Below, one piece after another: positions 9,673 through 18,888 of a stretch of 64,000 nt of DNA. How positions within the stretch are numbered: position 1 is the stretch's first letter; each line of letters starts with the position of its first letter. The notes beneath the pieces are model-generated. The model searched no databases. It had not been told where the DNA came from and saw only the letters and a program-made list of their open reading frames with translations. Position numbers and translations under genes: made by a program. Source of the DNA: an uncultured Alphaproteobacteria bacterium (lineage in GTDB: Bacteria; Pseudomonadota; Alphaproteobacteria; Puniceispirillales; UBA1172); NCBI GenBank assembly GCA_958431225.1, contig OY288107.1, forward strand, positions 1,391,501 through 1,455,500. The letters run 5' to 3'.

Positions 9673-10620
9673 GGTGCTATCCCAAAATCGCAAACGCGCT
9701 AGGTAATCTTGGGGGTCATGGGGTTGCACTTGCGCGTCAGCGGGGGTGTTGATCCAATCATAAAGGCGCGTCAAAAAAAACCGCATCGCCGCGCCTTTGG
9801 CTAATATGGGGAGGGCGGTTTCTTCGGCATCATTTAGCGGGCGTAGGTCGGTATAGCCCTTGAGCATGGCTTTGTATCGGTCGGGGCAAAAACGCATTTT
9901 GTCATCAAAACACCACGCATTGATGGTAATCGCCACATCATAGGCGAGCATATCTTGGCAGGCGAAATAGAAATCAATCACCCCGCTAATTTCATGCCCT
10001 GTGAATAGCACATTGTCGGGGAATAAATCGGCATGGATAACGCCTTGGGGCAGGTCTTGCCGCCATGCATTTTGGATGTCATCAAGCCATTTTTGGATTT
10101 GCGCCCCTAGCCCGTTTTCTAGATGGTTGGCAGCATCACCGCAAGCGTCAAAAAGCCCCGCCCAAGCGTGTTGCCCTAAAGCATTCGGGCGGGGAATCGT
10201 GAAATCTGCAGCATCTTGGTGAAGCCGTGCCAGAATCGCCCCCGCTTTTTGGCATTGCGTAGGCGTCGGGCGGGGGGAATCGGTGCCGTCCAAAAAACTG
10301 ACAATCGCCATAGGCTTGCCTTGGATTTTTTGTAGAATCTGTCCGTTGCGGTCGGCAATAGGGCTGGGGCAAGGATAACCCTTTGCCGCTAGGTGTTTTT
10401 TCAACCCTAGAAAAAACGGCAAATCCGCCGCATCTACCCGCTTTTCGTAAATGGTTAGGATGTAAATGCCCCCCCTATCATTTTCAAGGTCGGTTTCAAG
10501 GCGGTAATTGGTGTTTTCTACGCCTTGCGTAATGCCGGTTAAAGTGTGCCTTTTGCCGATGGCATACCCCGCCAACAAATCATCAATCATCTCATCATCA
10601 ATTTGCGTATAAACAGCCAT
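9667..10620 (-). CDS. thrB: Homoserine kinase
   Basis: This is the aminoglycoside-phosphotransferase-fold ThrB found in many proteobacteria; it phosphorylates homoserine, giving the substrate of threonine synthase. The 317-residue protein starts [19 protein letters not shown] and contains the nucleotide-loop region [15 protein letters not shown]. The catalytic loop is [13 protein letters not shown] (H-x-D-L-x4-N) and the metal-binding segment is GVIDFYFAC. It lies 22 bases after ispH and overlaps rnhA, so ispH-thrB-rnhA probably form one operon. Confidence 0.95.
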   Translation of the reverse strand: MAVYTQIDDEMIDDLLAGYAIGKRHTLTGITQGVENTNYRLETDLENDRGGIYILTIYEKRVDAADLPFFLGLKKHLAAKGYPCPSPIADRNGQILQKIQGKPMAIVSFLDGTDSPRPTPTQCQKAGAILARLHQDAADFTIPRPNALGQHAWAGLFDACGDAANHLENGLGAQIQKWLDDIQNAWRQDLPQGVIHADLFPDNVLFTGHEISGVIDFYFACQDMLAYDVAITINAWCFDDKMRFCPDRYKAMLKGYTDLRPLNDAEETALPILAKGAAMRFFLTRLYDWINTPADAQVQPHDPQDYLARLRFWDSTP

Positions 10621-10642
10621 CGTTAAACCCTCAATGCCCCCC

Positions 10643-11602
10643 TCAATGCCGTAGTATAGGTGGCAGGTTGAAGGCGATGGTTTCGTTGGCGGTGCTGTGG
10701 CGGTTTATGGTGATGGCAAAACGTTTGGCGATGGCGGCGATGACGTCTTCAACCAAATGTTCCGGGGCTGATGCACCGGCGGTGATGCCGATGCGTGTGG
10801 CTTGGGTGATGCTGTGCCAATCAAGTGCTTCGGCATCGGCGATGAGGGTGGCTTGGGTGTTGGGGGCGGCTTCGGCGACCTCAACGAGGCGTTTGGAATT
10901 GGACGAATTTTCCGCCCCAATCACCAACACCAATTCCACCATCGGCGCGATTTCTTTCACCGCTTGTTGGCGGTTGGTGGTGGCATAGCAGATATCCTCG
11001 CCCCGCGGCGGTTTGATGGCGGGGAAACGGCGTTTGAGAATGGCGACAATTTCCGCCGTGTCATCAACCGAAAGCGTGGTTTGGGTGGCATAGGCAAGGT
11101 TTTCTGCGTCAGGCGGGGTGATGTTCTCGGCGTCCTCTGCCGTTTCTATGAGCGTCATCGCCCCTGTATCTAACTGCCCCATGGTGCCTTCAACCTCCGG
11201 GTGTCCGCTATGCCCGATGAGTAAAATATGCGCGCCGTTTTTGTGGTGGCGTTGTGCTTCAACATGGACTTTGGTAACGAGGGGGCAGGTGGCATCTACG
11301 GCAATCATGTTACGGCGGGTGGCTTCGCTGACGACGGATTTTGCTACCCCGTGTGCCGAAAATACTACGGGCTTGCCATCGGGGATATCGCACAATTCTT
11401 CCACGAACACCGCCCCCATGGCGGCTAGGCGTTCCACCACATGCTTATTATGGACAATCTCATGGCGGACATAGACCGGCGCGCCAAAATGTTTCAGCGA
11501 TTCTTCAACAATACGCACCGCACGATCAACCCCCGCACAAAAGCCACGCGGCTCGGCTAGGATGATGGTTTTTTCATCAATATGTGCCATGGTATCACTC
11601 AT
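10643..11602 (-). CDS. ispH: 4-hydroxy-3-methylbut-2-enyl diphosphate reductase
   Basis: IspH is the 4Fe-4S enzyme that performs the last step of the MEP isoprenoid pathway, making IPP and DMAPP from HMBPP. The three cluster cysteines are visible in [22 protein letters not shown] and [11 protein letters not shown]. The substrate-binding motifs [13 protein letters not shown] and [11 protein letters not shown] are also present. The length of 319 residues is normal. Start codons at 11602 and 11590 are both possible; neither has a strong ribosome binding site. The window also carries dxs and ispA, so first, last and chain-elongation steps of isoprenoid synthesis are all nearby. Confidence 0.97.
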   Translation of the reverse strand: MSDTMAHIDEKTIILAEPRGFCAGVDRAVRIVEESLKHFGAPVYVRHEIVHNKHVVERLAAMGAVFVEELCDIPDGKPVVFSAHGVAKSVVSEATRRNMIAVDATCPLVTKVHVEAQRHHKNGAHILLIGHSGHPEVEGTMGQLDTGAMTLIETAEDAENITPPDAENLAYATQTTLSVDDTAEIVAILKRRFPAIKPPRGEDICYATTNRQQAVKEIAPMVELVLVIGAENSSNSKRLVEVAEAAPNTQATLIADAEALDWHSITQATRIGITAGASAPEHLVEDVIAAIAKRFAITINRHSTANETIAFNLPPILRH

Positions 11603-11638
11603 AGCATTGTTTTGCTAGAAGATAAGGCGTAGGTCAAC

Positions 11639-11666
11639 TTGAAACAAAACTATAATCGCGTATAGT
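11639..11666 (+). promoter_or_regulatory. Candidate sigma-70-type promoter for the lipoprotein gene
   Basis: TTGAAA (11639-11644) and TATAGT (11661-11666) are separated by 16 bases and each differs from the vegetative consensus at one position. They sit 35 bases before the ATG of the lipoprotein gene in the gap divergent from ispH. It is the best consensus-like pair I saw in the window, but no start site is known. Confidence 0.45.
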
Positions 11667-11700
11667 GCATTTAAGGCAATCACGGAAAGGCTTTTCAATC

Positions 11701-12171
11701 ATGAAGAAATTAGGTTTTATTTTGGTGTTAGCGTTGGCATTGGGGGCTTGCGCGCCATTTGGTGAAGAATCTACCTCCGTCCCTTGTCCGCCGATTAGTG
11801 CGGTTGCCGGGGTGGAGCAGATTTATATTGCTAGTGAAGACGGGCAGGTGATTGCCGCACGCTTTAATGGCATTGATAGTTTTTGCCGTGAGCGCGCAGG
11901 CTATACGGCGGTGGATTTGGCGGCGCATGTGTTGGCAGGGCGCAATCTCACCAACGGGTCAGGGGGCGATAAGGCGGAGATCTATTTGACGGCGGCGGTG
12001 GTTGATGGGGCAGACCGCGTGGTATCGCGCCGCACCATCCGCGAGCCAATAGGTTTCGCCAATGGTGTCGACAAGGCGTTTCCGATCATGTCGTTGAGAT
12101 TGCAAGTGCCACCCGCGCATCGCGTGGTGCTAGGGTTGGGACGTGCGGCAGCTGATGCGACCGCTAATTGA
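11701..12171 (+). CDS. Putative outer-membrane lipoprotein, unknown function
   Basis: The 156-residue product starts MKKLGFILVLALALGACAP, a classical lipoprotein signal with lipobox LGAC, so it should be lipid-anchored at C18 and face the periplasm. The mature part contains two further cysteines (in PCPPISAV and SFCRERAG) that could form a disulfide. I do not recognise a named domain; similar small lipoproteins are common hypothetical proteins in alphaproteobacteria. The ATG at 11701 is chosen because it begins the signal peptide; an in-frame ATG at 11665 would put charged residues before it. Its 3' end overlaps the convergent atpF by eight bases. Confidence 0.8.
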   Translation: MKKLGFILVLALALGACAPFGEESTSVPCPPISAVAGVEQIYIASEDGQVIAARFNGIDSFCRERAGYTAVDLAAHVLAGRNLTNGSGGDKAEIYLTAAVVDGADRVVSRRTIREPIGFANGVDKAFPIMSLRLQVPPAHRVVLGLGRAAADATAN

Positions 12172-12637
12172 TGGATTTCATCGCTTCAATATCGGCTTTG
12201 AGCAATTTATCGGCGGTGGCTTGATCCATATTTTCTTGGATGAGTTCTGCCGCCGCGGTGGTGGCTAGCTGTGCCGCGCGGTCGCGGATTTCTTGGCGGG
12301 CTTCGGCTTCAAGGGATTTGATTTTGGCTTCGGCTTGGTCTTTGCGGCGTTTGATGGCGGCGTTTGCGGCGGCGGTGGCGGATTCTTCTATGCGTAAAGC
12401 GGCTTTTTCGGCATTGGCGAGAATCTGCGCGGCTTGGCTCGTGGCTTCGCGTTGCAGTTGTTGGTATTTTTTTAATTCTGCCTGTGCTTCAATGCGTAAT
12501 GCTTCGGCTTCGTCTAGGTTTTGGCGAATCTGTGCCGCACGGCTATCCAACATAGAGGATAATGCCGCCCCGGCTTTTTTCCAAATTAGCGCGACAAAAA
12601 CGACAAAAGAAATCGCTACCCAAAGGCTCTCATCCAT
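12164..12637 (-). CDS. atpF: ATP synthase Fo subunit b
   Basis: Subunit b forms half of the peripheral stalk that ties Fo to F1. The 157-residue protein has one N-terminal membrane helix (about residues 4-20, SLWVAISFVVFVALIWKK). It is followed by a long charged, alanine-rich amphipathic helix in which the DSRAAQIRQNLDEAEALR stretch is characteristic. A clear ribosome binding site (aaaggag) precedes the ATG. It overlaps the b' gene upstream by eight bases. The order atpI-atpB-atpE-b'-b, with the F1 genes elsewhere, is typical of alphaproteobacteria and cyanobacteria. Confidence 0.95.
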   Translation of the reverse strand: MDESLWVAISFVVFVALIWKKAGAALSSMLDSRAAQIRQNLDEAEALRIEAQAELKKYQQLQREATSQAAQILANAEKAALRIEESATAAANAAIKRRKDQAEAKIKSLEAEARQEIRDRAAQLATTAAAELIQENMDQATADKLLKADIEAMKSIN

Positions 12638-13256
12638 TTTGCTCTCCTTTGGTGTCGTTGATTTGCTTGACCTGTTTGGTGGCGTCGGCTTGGCTGATTT
12701 TGATGTTGGTTAATTGTGCCACGGCTTCGGCGGCGGAGGTGCTGGCAATATCCACCACATCAATCATCGCACGGGCTTTGGCTTCGGCAATGTCGCTTTC
12801 CGCCTCTGCCATTTTTTCGGCAGTGCTGGCGTTGGAGGTTTTGATTTTGCGTTCCATTTTGTTGCGGATGCTTTCGGTGGCTTCGCGCATGACTGCGCTG
12901 GCTTTTTCGCGCGATTCGGCTAACATGACCTCAAAGGCTTGGCGCGCTTGTTCGGCGTTTTCGGATGCTGCCTTGGCGCGTTTCAAATCGCCTTGAATGC
13001 GGTTGTGGCGTTCTTCTAGCACCGACCCAATGCGCGGCAAAGCCACCCGCCACATCAAAATATAGGCGAGCGCAAAACTAACCACCAGCCAGAAAATCTG
13101 TGTCGGCCATGTGGAAAAATCCAGCTGCGGCAAGCCCCCCGAATCTCCGTGCGAATCAGCGTGTTCATCCACCGCACCAAGCGCAAACCGCACCGACACC
13201 AGCCCCAAAATGAGGCTAGCCATCAGCACCCAAGCACCTCTAACCATGCGCGTCAT
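12630..13256 (-). CDS. atpF': ATP synthase Fo subunit b' with long N-terminal extension
   Basis: The b' subunit pairs with b in the peripheral stalk. The membrane anchor and start of the stalk are clear in FSTWPTQIFWLVVSFALAY and SVLEERHNRIQGDLKRAK, followed by a long coiled coil. The N-terminus is longer than a minimal b': an extra hydrophobic segment (ARGAWVLMASLILGLVS-like, about residues 5-25) and a His/Asp-rich linker precede the usual anchor, so the chain may be made as a precursor or have two spans. The start is uncertain among ATGs at 13256, 13247 and further upstream; 13256 is used because a further extension would run into atpE. Confidence 0.9.
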   Translation of the reverse strand: MTRMVRGAWVLMASLILGLVSVRFALGAVDEHADSHGDSGGLPQLDFSTWPTQIFWLVVSFALAYILMWRVALPRIGSVLEERHNRIQGDLKRAKAASENAEQARQAFEVMLAESREKASAVMREATESIRNKMERKIKTSNASTAEKMAEAESDIAEAKARAMIDVVDIASTSAAEAVAQLTNIKISQADATKQVKQINDTKGEQNG

Positions 13257-13278
13257 CACCCGAAAAACCTTTATCCGC

Positions 13279-13506
13279 CTAAAATACGAATAAAAGCAAA
13301 AGTGCGACCACCAACGCAAATAGCGCGATGGCTTCGGTGAGCGCAAAGCCGAGAATGCCAATGCCGAACACATCATTACGCGCCGATGGGTTGCGGGCGA
13401 TGGAATTGACGAGGGATGAGAAAATGTTGCCGATACCGATACCGACCCCCAAAAGCGGGAGAACGGCGATACCTGCCCCGATAAGTTTTGCTGCTTCTGC
13501 TTCCAT
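13279..13506 (-). CDS. atpE: ATP synthase Fo subunit c
   Basis: This 75-residue proteolipid forms the rotating proton-translocating c ring. Two hydrophobic helices are joined by the polar loop [10 protein letters not shown]. The glycine-rich first helix [17 protein letters not shown] is present, and the ion-carrying carboxylate is the glutamate in [15 protein letters not shown] good ribosome binding site (aaaggaagg) precedes the ATG. The carboxylate's surroundings look like a proton-specific ring, with no obvious Na+ ligand set, but this is a weak inference from sequence alone. Confidence 0.97.
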   Translation of the reverse strand: MEAEAAKLIGAGIAVLPLLGVGIGIGNIFSSLVNSIARNPSARNDVFGIGILGFALTEAIALFALVVALLLLFVF

Positions 13507-13587
13507 TGGATTAAATCCTTCCTTTAAGTTTGGTTAGCGTGGTTGGTGAAACATATATCTAATGCCAATGCTAATGTAAATGCCATG

Positions 13588-14331
13588 CTAATGTAGATGG
13601 AGCGCATCGTTTAGATACATACAGGTTAAAATCGTGAACACATAGGCTTGGAGGGCGGCGACCAGAACCTCTAACCCCGTCAAGCCGATGAGTGCCAAAA
13701 ACGGCAACAACGCCCCGGGGGCATAAATCCCGCCAGCCCCAGTAATCATCACCGCCAGCCCAGCAAAGACTTTAAGCATCGTATGCCCTGCCAGCATATT
13801 GGCAAAAAGACGCACCGATAGGCTCACCGGACGCACGAAATACGACACCACCTCAATGATGATGAGGAACGGAATCAAAACTTTCGGTGCGCCGGGCGGC
13901 ACGAAAAAGGTGAGAAAATGCCAGCCATGTTTAACAATGGCGATGAGGGTGATGCCGATAAAAATAAACGCCGCCAAAACGAATGTGACGACAATCTGGC
14001 TCGTAAAAGTATAGGAATAGGGAATCAACCCCAGCATATTACCGAACAACAAAAAGACAAATAGCGTGAAAATAAAGGGGAAAAACGGGCGTCCTTCTTT
14101 GCCAACATTACTACTAACCATATCCGAGATGAACTCATACAGCATTTCCGCCATGGCTTGCGCCCGCCCCGGCACCATTTGGCGGGGGCGCATGGCGAAA
14201 GTGAGGAATAACACACTCAACACCACCGCCAGAATCATAAATAATGCCGAATTGGAAAACGAAATATCAAAACCAAACAACTCAAGATGCAAGAGTGCTT
14301 TGATGGTAAATTGTTCAACTGGTGAGTGCAT
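13588..14331 (-). CDS. atpB: ATP synthase Fo subunit a
   Basis: Subunit a forms the two half-channels that carry protons to and from the c ring. The 247-residue polytopic protein contains the essential arginine region SVRLFANMLAGHTMLKVF. Its C-terminal helix ATLQAYVFTILTCMYL-like stretch (LVAALQAYVFTILTCMYLN) is the usual one. It begins MHSPVEQFTIKALLHLELFG. The 81-base gap to atpE contains an imperfect direct repeat of atgctaatgta-like sequence but no gene. Confidence 0.97.
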   Translation of the reverse strand: MHSPVEQFTIKALLHLELFGFDISFSNSALFMILAVVLSVLFLTFAMRPRQMVPGRAQAMAEMLYEFISDMVSSNVGKEGRPFFPFIFTLFVFLLFGNMLGLIPYSYTFTSQIVVTFVLAAFIFIGITLIAIVKHGWHFLTFFVPPGAPKVLIPFLIIIEVVSYFVRPVSLSVRLFANMLAGHTMLKVFAGLAVMITGAGGIYAPGALLPFLALIGLTGLEVLVAALQAYVFTILTCMYLNDALHLH

Positions 14332-14348
14332 TTTTCATCCCTACTATA

Positions 14349-14699
14349 TCAATCATTGTTCTGTTCGTCTTTATAGCCGATTTTCAAACCCCGCCCCGTC
14401 GCCATACGCCAGATATTGAGCGTTCCCGCCAAGGTTCCCAAAAAAAACAACAGGATCAAAAAAAGCGGTAATGTGCCAAGCCATTGATCCAACGCCCAAC
14501 CAAAACCGCCGCCGACTACCGCCCCCGCAACCAATTCGGTGGCGATTCGCCCGATGAGTGCCATAGCATTCGCCGGCATTTCTGCGCGCGAAGATTGGCG
14601 TTTTTTGCCAGCACTGAATTGGCTTTCGGCTTGGTCTATCCGCGCTTTCAGCGAGGTTTTATCAGTTTTTTTCGGGTTGATTGATTGATTCCTTCCCAT
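14349..14699 (-). CDS. atpI: ATP synthase protein I (AtpI/AtpQ-type)
   Basis: AtpI proteins are small membrane proteins at the head of atp operons that assist c-ring assembly. This 116-residue form has a basic, polar N-terminal region (about 45 residues) and then two hydrophobic helices, AGAVVGGGFGWALDQWL and LFLILLFFLGTLAGTLNI, matching the AtpI family of alphaproteobacteria. I use the ATG at 14699; the frame extends to an upstream TTG at 14717. It lies 17 bases before atpB on the same strand and probably opens the operon. Confidence 0.88.
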   Translation of the reverse strand: MGRNQSINPKKTDKTSLKARIDQAESQFSAGKKRQSSRAEMPANAMALIGRIATELVAGAVVGGGFGWALDQWLGTLPLFLILLFFLGTLAGTLNIWRMATGRGLKIGYKDEQNND

Positions 14700-14752
14700 T
14701 GATTTCACATCCCGCAAATTATGATTCTAGCGCGCGCCTGTCAAGCCGATTT

Positions 14753-17700
14753 TCATGCCGATTGTTTGTATTTTTCCGCCGTCTGTAAATCCACCGAAAC
14801 AATCTGGCTGACGCCTTTTTGTTCCATGGTCACGCCAAATAGCCGTTGCATCTGCGCCATGGTTAGGCGGTGATGGGTGACGATGATAAAGCGGGTATTG
14901 GTATCATCGGCGATTTTTTCAATCATCTGGCAGAATCGTGCGACATTGCGGTCATCTAGGGGCGCATCCACCTCATCAAGCACGCAAATCGGGGCGGGAT
15001 TGGTGAGGAACACGGCAAAAATCAACGCCAAAGCGGTAAGGGCTTGCTCGCCCCCCGATAGGAGCGACATTGCTTGCAATTTTTTCCCCGGCGGGCTTGC
15101 CAAAATTTCAAGCCCTGCCTCTAGCGGGTCGCCCTCATCGGTGAGTTCCAATGTTGCCGAGCCGCCATTAAATAACGTTTTGAAGAGGCTGTTAAAATGT
15201 TCATTGACCTCGGTAAAACTGCGGAGCAAGCGGGTGCGTCCTTCGCGGTTTAACTCGTTGATGGCTTGGCGCAGGCTGGCGATGGCTTGGGTGAGGTCGT
15301 CGCGTTCGGTGGTGAGGTTGGTGATGCGGGTTTCGGTTTCTTCCATTTCCAATTCCGCCCGCAGATTGACCGGCCCGATATTGTCGCGCTCGCGGATGAG
15401 CCGTTCAAGGCGCGATTCCAATGCCGATAGCGCATCGCGCGTGGCGGAATCATCGTGCGCCCCCGCTATTTCGGGTAGATCTTCGGGGGTGGCATCAAGG
15501 CGGTCTTTGATGCGTTGGGCGGTTTCTTCAAGCGCGCGGGTGGCGACAGCGACTTCGCCTTCTTGCCTGATCATGGCTTCGCGGGTGGTGGCGAGGGCGG
15601 ATTCTAGCTCGCGTTTGCTGGTGTCGGCTGTGGCAAGGGCGGTTTCGGCTGTCGCTAACGCGTCCCCGGCTTCGCGCACGGCACTTTCGGATTTGGCAAG
15701 GCTGGTGCTGATTTCCTCGGCTTTGGCGGTGAGGAGGTCGGGTTGGGCTTTTAGTTCGGCTATTTCTTCGGCGAGGCGTTGTTGGCGGGTGGTGAGCTCG
15801 TTCAACCGCCCTTGTGCGCCGTCATAATTGCGTTGCCAATGTCCGCGGTCGCGGGTGATGCTTTCGCGTTTTTGCGCGCGCATTTCGCGGGCTTGGGTGA
15901 TGATATTTTCGGCGCTCATGGCTTCGGCGAGGCGTTGGCGGGCGGCTTCGGTTTCTGCACGACATTCGGCTAATTCGGCTTGCATACCGTCAGGGGAGGC
16001 GCGGGTTTTTAGGGCATCTAATACGCTGGCGAGGGCAGTTTCCGCCTCTTTCTGGTCGGCGGTGAGGTTGGCGCTTTGGGCTTCGCCGGCGCGCAATGCG
16101 CCTTGGGCTTGTTCAAATTGGCGGGTGGCTTCCAATAGATGATTGCGGGCTTGGGTTTCTTCTTCACGCGCTAGGGCGATGGCGGTGTCGGCTTTGGTTT
16201 GTTCGGCTTTGCTGGCTTCGGCTTGGCTTTTGGCATTTTCGGCTTTTTTCTCGGCGCCATCAATTTTGGCGTTGAGTTCTTTGAGGCGGGCTTCGTGGCG
16301 GAGGCGTTGTGCCGCCCCTGCTGTCGTGCCTTGCGGAAGCACAAAACCATCCCACCGCCACAACCCGCCTTGGGGGGTGGTGAGCATCTGCCCGGGGGTG
16401 AGGTGCGGTTGCAAGCGCAAAGCATCGGCACTATTTTTCGCCACGCCAACGGCAGATAGGCTCGCGGTCAAGGCAGGCGGGGCATCAATATAATCGGTGA
16501 GGGGTTTGGTATTTTGGGGCGGTTTAATGTCCGTGCGCGCTTGCATATCATCGCGCCAATAGCCGTTTTTGCCATCACCAATCGGCGCGCTGAGGCTATC
16601 GGCGAGGGCGGCGGCAATGGCTTCATCCATATTGTCGCGGATGGTCATCATGCTACTGACCGGGTTATTGGCGGGGTTAGCCGTATCGCTGGCATCTTGT
16701 TCCACCAATAATGAGGTCAGGGCTTCAATTTCGCTGGTGATGCGTTGATGGGTGCCGATGGCGTGGTTGGCATCGGCGGTGTGTTTTTGGGCGGTCTCGG
16801 TGATGGCGGCGGCTTTGTCGCTGGCTTTTTGGCGGTTTTTGCTGGCAGATTCAACGGCTTTTTCGGCATCCGTGAGGTGTTTTTCGGCGGCGGTTTTGGC
16901 GGCGATGAGGGCGGGGAGGTCAAGATTTTCAAGGCGCGTTTTGGTCTCATTGAGGCGCGCGTTGAGGGTGTCGCGTTCATTTTCAAGGCGCGTTTGGTCG
17001 CGTTCCACGGCATGAATCGCGGCAGTGATTTCGGCAAGGCGGGCTTCGCATGTATTGGCATCATCACGGCATTTTGCGCGTTGGGTTTGGGCGGTGCGGA
17101 GTTGCGGTTCGGTGTCGGCATCGGCGCTGGCGATCTCGGCTTCTTCGGCTTTGAGGCGGTCAAGGGCGGTGCTGGCATCGCTTTCTAGTTGTTTCTCGCG
17201 CACGATATCGGCATCGGTTTGCGCATGGCGGGTGGCGAGTTCGTCGCTCTGGCGTTTGAGGCGGGCGCGTTCATTGTCAATTTCCGTGAGTGCCAAATCA
17301 AGACGCTGTTTTTCGGCGGTGAGGGCGGCGTGTTGCTGGCGGAGGGGCGGTAGGGCATCGGCGGCTTTGGTGCGGATTTTTTCGGCGTCGCTGGTGGCTT
17401 GGGTGGCATCAGCAGTCTGGCGTTCGCATTGGCGATATGCGGTTTTGGCGGCTTCTAATTCGTCCGCTTCAATGCGGTATCTTGTGTGTAGTAATTGGGC
17501 TTCTGCTGTGCGGATGCGGTCATTGATGGAACGATAGCGCGCGGCTTGGCGGGCTTGTTTGGCGAGGGCGGATTTTTGTTCGTTCATTTGTTCAATGACA
17601 TCATCCACGCGGATGAGATTGCGCTCGGCGGTGTTGAGGCGCAGATTAGCCTCATGACGGCGGTGTTGCAGGCCTTTGGTGTTGGCAGCTTCTTCAATCA

Positions 17701-18184
17701 ACCCCCGCCTGTCGCTAGGTTTGGCGTTGATGAGACCGCCGACTTTGCCTTGACTGACAATGCCATGCGCGCGCGCACCGGTGCCGAGATCGGCGAAAAA
17801 TAACTGCACATCGCGCCCACGCACGGGCTTGCCGTTGATGCGATAGCTACTGCCTTTGCCGCGGTCTAGGCGGCGGGTGATTTCAATCTGTGCGTCATTG
17901 GCGTGGGATTCTATGGTGCCATCGCTATTGTCTATGGTCAGGGTGACTTCGGCAAAATTGCGTTGCGGGCGTTGGGCAGTGCCGGCAAAAATCACATCAT
18001 CCAATTCCCCCCCACGCATAGATTTCGCCGAACTCTCGCCCATGAGCCAGCGCATGGCTTCAACGATATTGGACTTGCCGCAACCATTCGGACCGACGAT
18101 TCCTGATAAGCCTTCGTGGATGGTGAAGTCTGCTGGTTCAGCGAAGGATTTGAACCCGATGATTTTGAGATGGCTAAAATGCAA
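14753..18184 (-). CDS. smc: Chromosome partition protein SMC
   Basis: SMC is the ATPase that, with ScpA and ScpB, loops and organises the chromosome. The 1143-residue chain has the standard layout. The N-terminal head carries Walker A GPNGCGKS (residues 31-38). Two very long Ala/Glu/Arg-rich coiled coils flank a hinge near residues 500-640. The C-terminal head has the signature LLSGGEQALTALALIFA and Walker B ICVLDEVDAPLDD. The start codon is TTG: the frame has a stop only four codons upstream and no ATG or GTG between it and the conserved LKIIGFKSFAEP, so TTG at 18184 is the only reasonable start. It follows the DsbA-like gene by 15 bases. Confidence 0.97.
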   Translation of the reverse strand: MHFSHLKIIGFKSFAEPADFTIHEGLSGIVGPNGCGKSNIVEAMRWLMGESSAKSMRGGELDDVIFAGTAQRPQRNFAEVTLTIDNSDGTIESHANDAQIEITRRLDRGKGSSYRINGKPVRGRDVQLFFADLGTGARAHGIVSQGKVGGLINAKPSDRRGLIEEAANTKGLQHRRHEANLRLNTAERNLIRVDDVIEQMNEQKSALAKQARQAARYRSINDRIRTAEAQLLHTRYRIEADELEAAKTAYRQCERQTADATQATSDAEKIRTKAADALPPLRQQHAALTAEKQRLDLALTEIDNERARLKRQSDELATRHAQTDADIVREKQLESDASTALDRLKAEEAEIASADADTEPQLRTAQTQRAKCRDDANTCEARLAEITAAIHAVERDQTRLENERDTLNARLNETKTRLENLDLPALIAAKTAAEKHLTDAEKAVESASKNRQKASDKAAAITETAQKHTADANHAIGTHQRITSEIEALTSLLVEQDASDTANPANNPVSSMMTIRDNMDEAIAAALADSLSAPIGDGKNGYWRDDMQARTDIKPPQNTKPLTDYIDAPPALTASLSAVGVAKNSADALRLQPHLTPGQMLTTPQGGLWRWDGFVLPQGTTAGAAQRLRHEARLKELNAKIDGAEKKAENAKSQAEASKAEQTKADTAIALAREEETQARNHLLEATRQFEQAQGALRAGEAQSANLTADQKEAETALASVLDALKTRASPDGMQAELAECRAETEAARQRLAEAMSAENIITQAREMRAQKRESITRDRGHWQRNYDGAQGRLNELTTRQQRLAEEIAELKAQPDLLTAKAEEISTSLAKSESAVREAGDALATAETALATADTSKRELESALATTREAMIRQEGEVAVATRALEETAQRIKDRLDATPEDLPEIAGAHDDSATRDALSALESRLERLIRERDNIGPVNLRAELEMEETETRITNLTTERDDLTQAIASLRQAINELNREGRTRLLRSFTEVNEHFNSLFKTLFNGGSATLELTDEGDPLEAGLEILASPPGKKLQAMSLLSGGEQALTALALIFAVFLTNPAPICVLDEVDAPLDDRNVARFCQMIEKIADDTNTRFIIVTHHRLTMAQMQRLFGVTMEQKGVSQIVSVDLQTAEKYKQSA

Positions 18185-18199
18185 GGCACTAAACTTTCA

Positions 18200-18844
18200 T
18201 CAGCTGGCGAATCGCGCAAGGATGGCGGCGAATTCATCATAGGATTGGTTGCCCGTGATAGTTTCCGTCTCATTGATGACAAAACTCGGGGTGGAATTGA
18301 TGCCATATTCATCTGCGCCTTGTTGGGCAAGCATGATGATGCCCTCTAAATACGCACGATTGCCCACCATATCGGTGAATTCTTGGTTGTTGATTCCCAT
18401 CCCCCGCCCGATATTTTGCAACGCCACTAAAGGTTGGGGGGCGTTTGCCCATGTGCTTTGTTGTTGGAACAGAATGTCTAGGATGATTTCATACCCTGCT
18501 TCTGGCACGGCACGGGCGAGGGCATGGGCATAGACGGCTAATTCGGATAGCGGGAAATCGCGGTATTCAAAACGTGCCTTGCCACTATCAATCCAATTTT
18601 CTTTGATTTTGGGATAGGTGTTGATGTGGAAATCCGCACAGAAACCGCATGATAGCGAAAAATATTCGGCTATGTGGATAGGCGCATCCGCCCTGCCAAT
18701 AATGCGCGGGGCGAGCGCGGCTTTGAGATCAAGCGGGGCGGCGGTGGCGCGCGATGGCGCTAGCATAGCCATAGTGCTGTAAGCGGTCATTTGGCAGAGA
18801 AAATCGCGGCGTTTGTGGGTGGGTTTTTGGTTGGGTTTTTGCAT
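18200..18844 (-). CDS. DsbA-family thiol oxidoreductase
   Basis: This 214-residue exported protein has an N-terminal HKRRDFLCQMTAYSTMAM segment that looks like a signal peptide with a twin-arginine start, then a thioredoxin-fold domain with active site CGFC (SLSCGFCADFH, near residue 67). The cis-proline region is STPSFVINE. It belongs to the DsbA/Thioredoxin_4 group usually encoded before smc in alphaproteobacteria. It should form or shuffle disulfides in the periplasm, though a housekeeping substrate is not known. A ribosome binding site (aaggag) precedes the ATG. Confidence 0.9.
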   Translation of the reverse strand: MQKPNQKPTHKRRDFLCQMTAYSTMAMLAPSRATAAPLDLKAALAPRIIGRADAPIHIAEYFSLSCGFCADFHINTYPKIKENWIDSGKARFEYRDFPLSELAVYAHALARAVPEAGYEIILDILFQQQSTWANAPQPLVALQNIGRGMGINNQEFTDMVGNRAYLEGIIMLAQQGADEYGINSTPSFVINETETITGNQSYDEFAAILARFAS

Positions 18845-18888
18845 TTTGGTTGGCTCCTTCGTGCGCCATCATAAGCGATGCTTTGGGG

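Noticed and set aside
12240..12713. Long plus-strand open frame opposite atpF
   Set aside because: It is antisense to the well-supported b subunit, has no ribosome binding site, and its Ala/Ser/Arg-rich translation is the usual shadow of an alanine-rich coiled coil.
14877..15827. 316-codon plus-strand open frame inside smc
   Set aside because: Shadow of the SMC coiled coil and head on the opposite strand; composition is Ser/Arg-rich with no domain.
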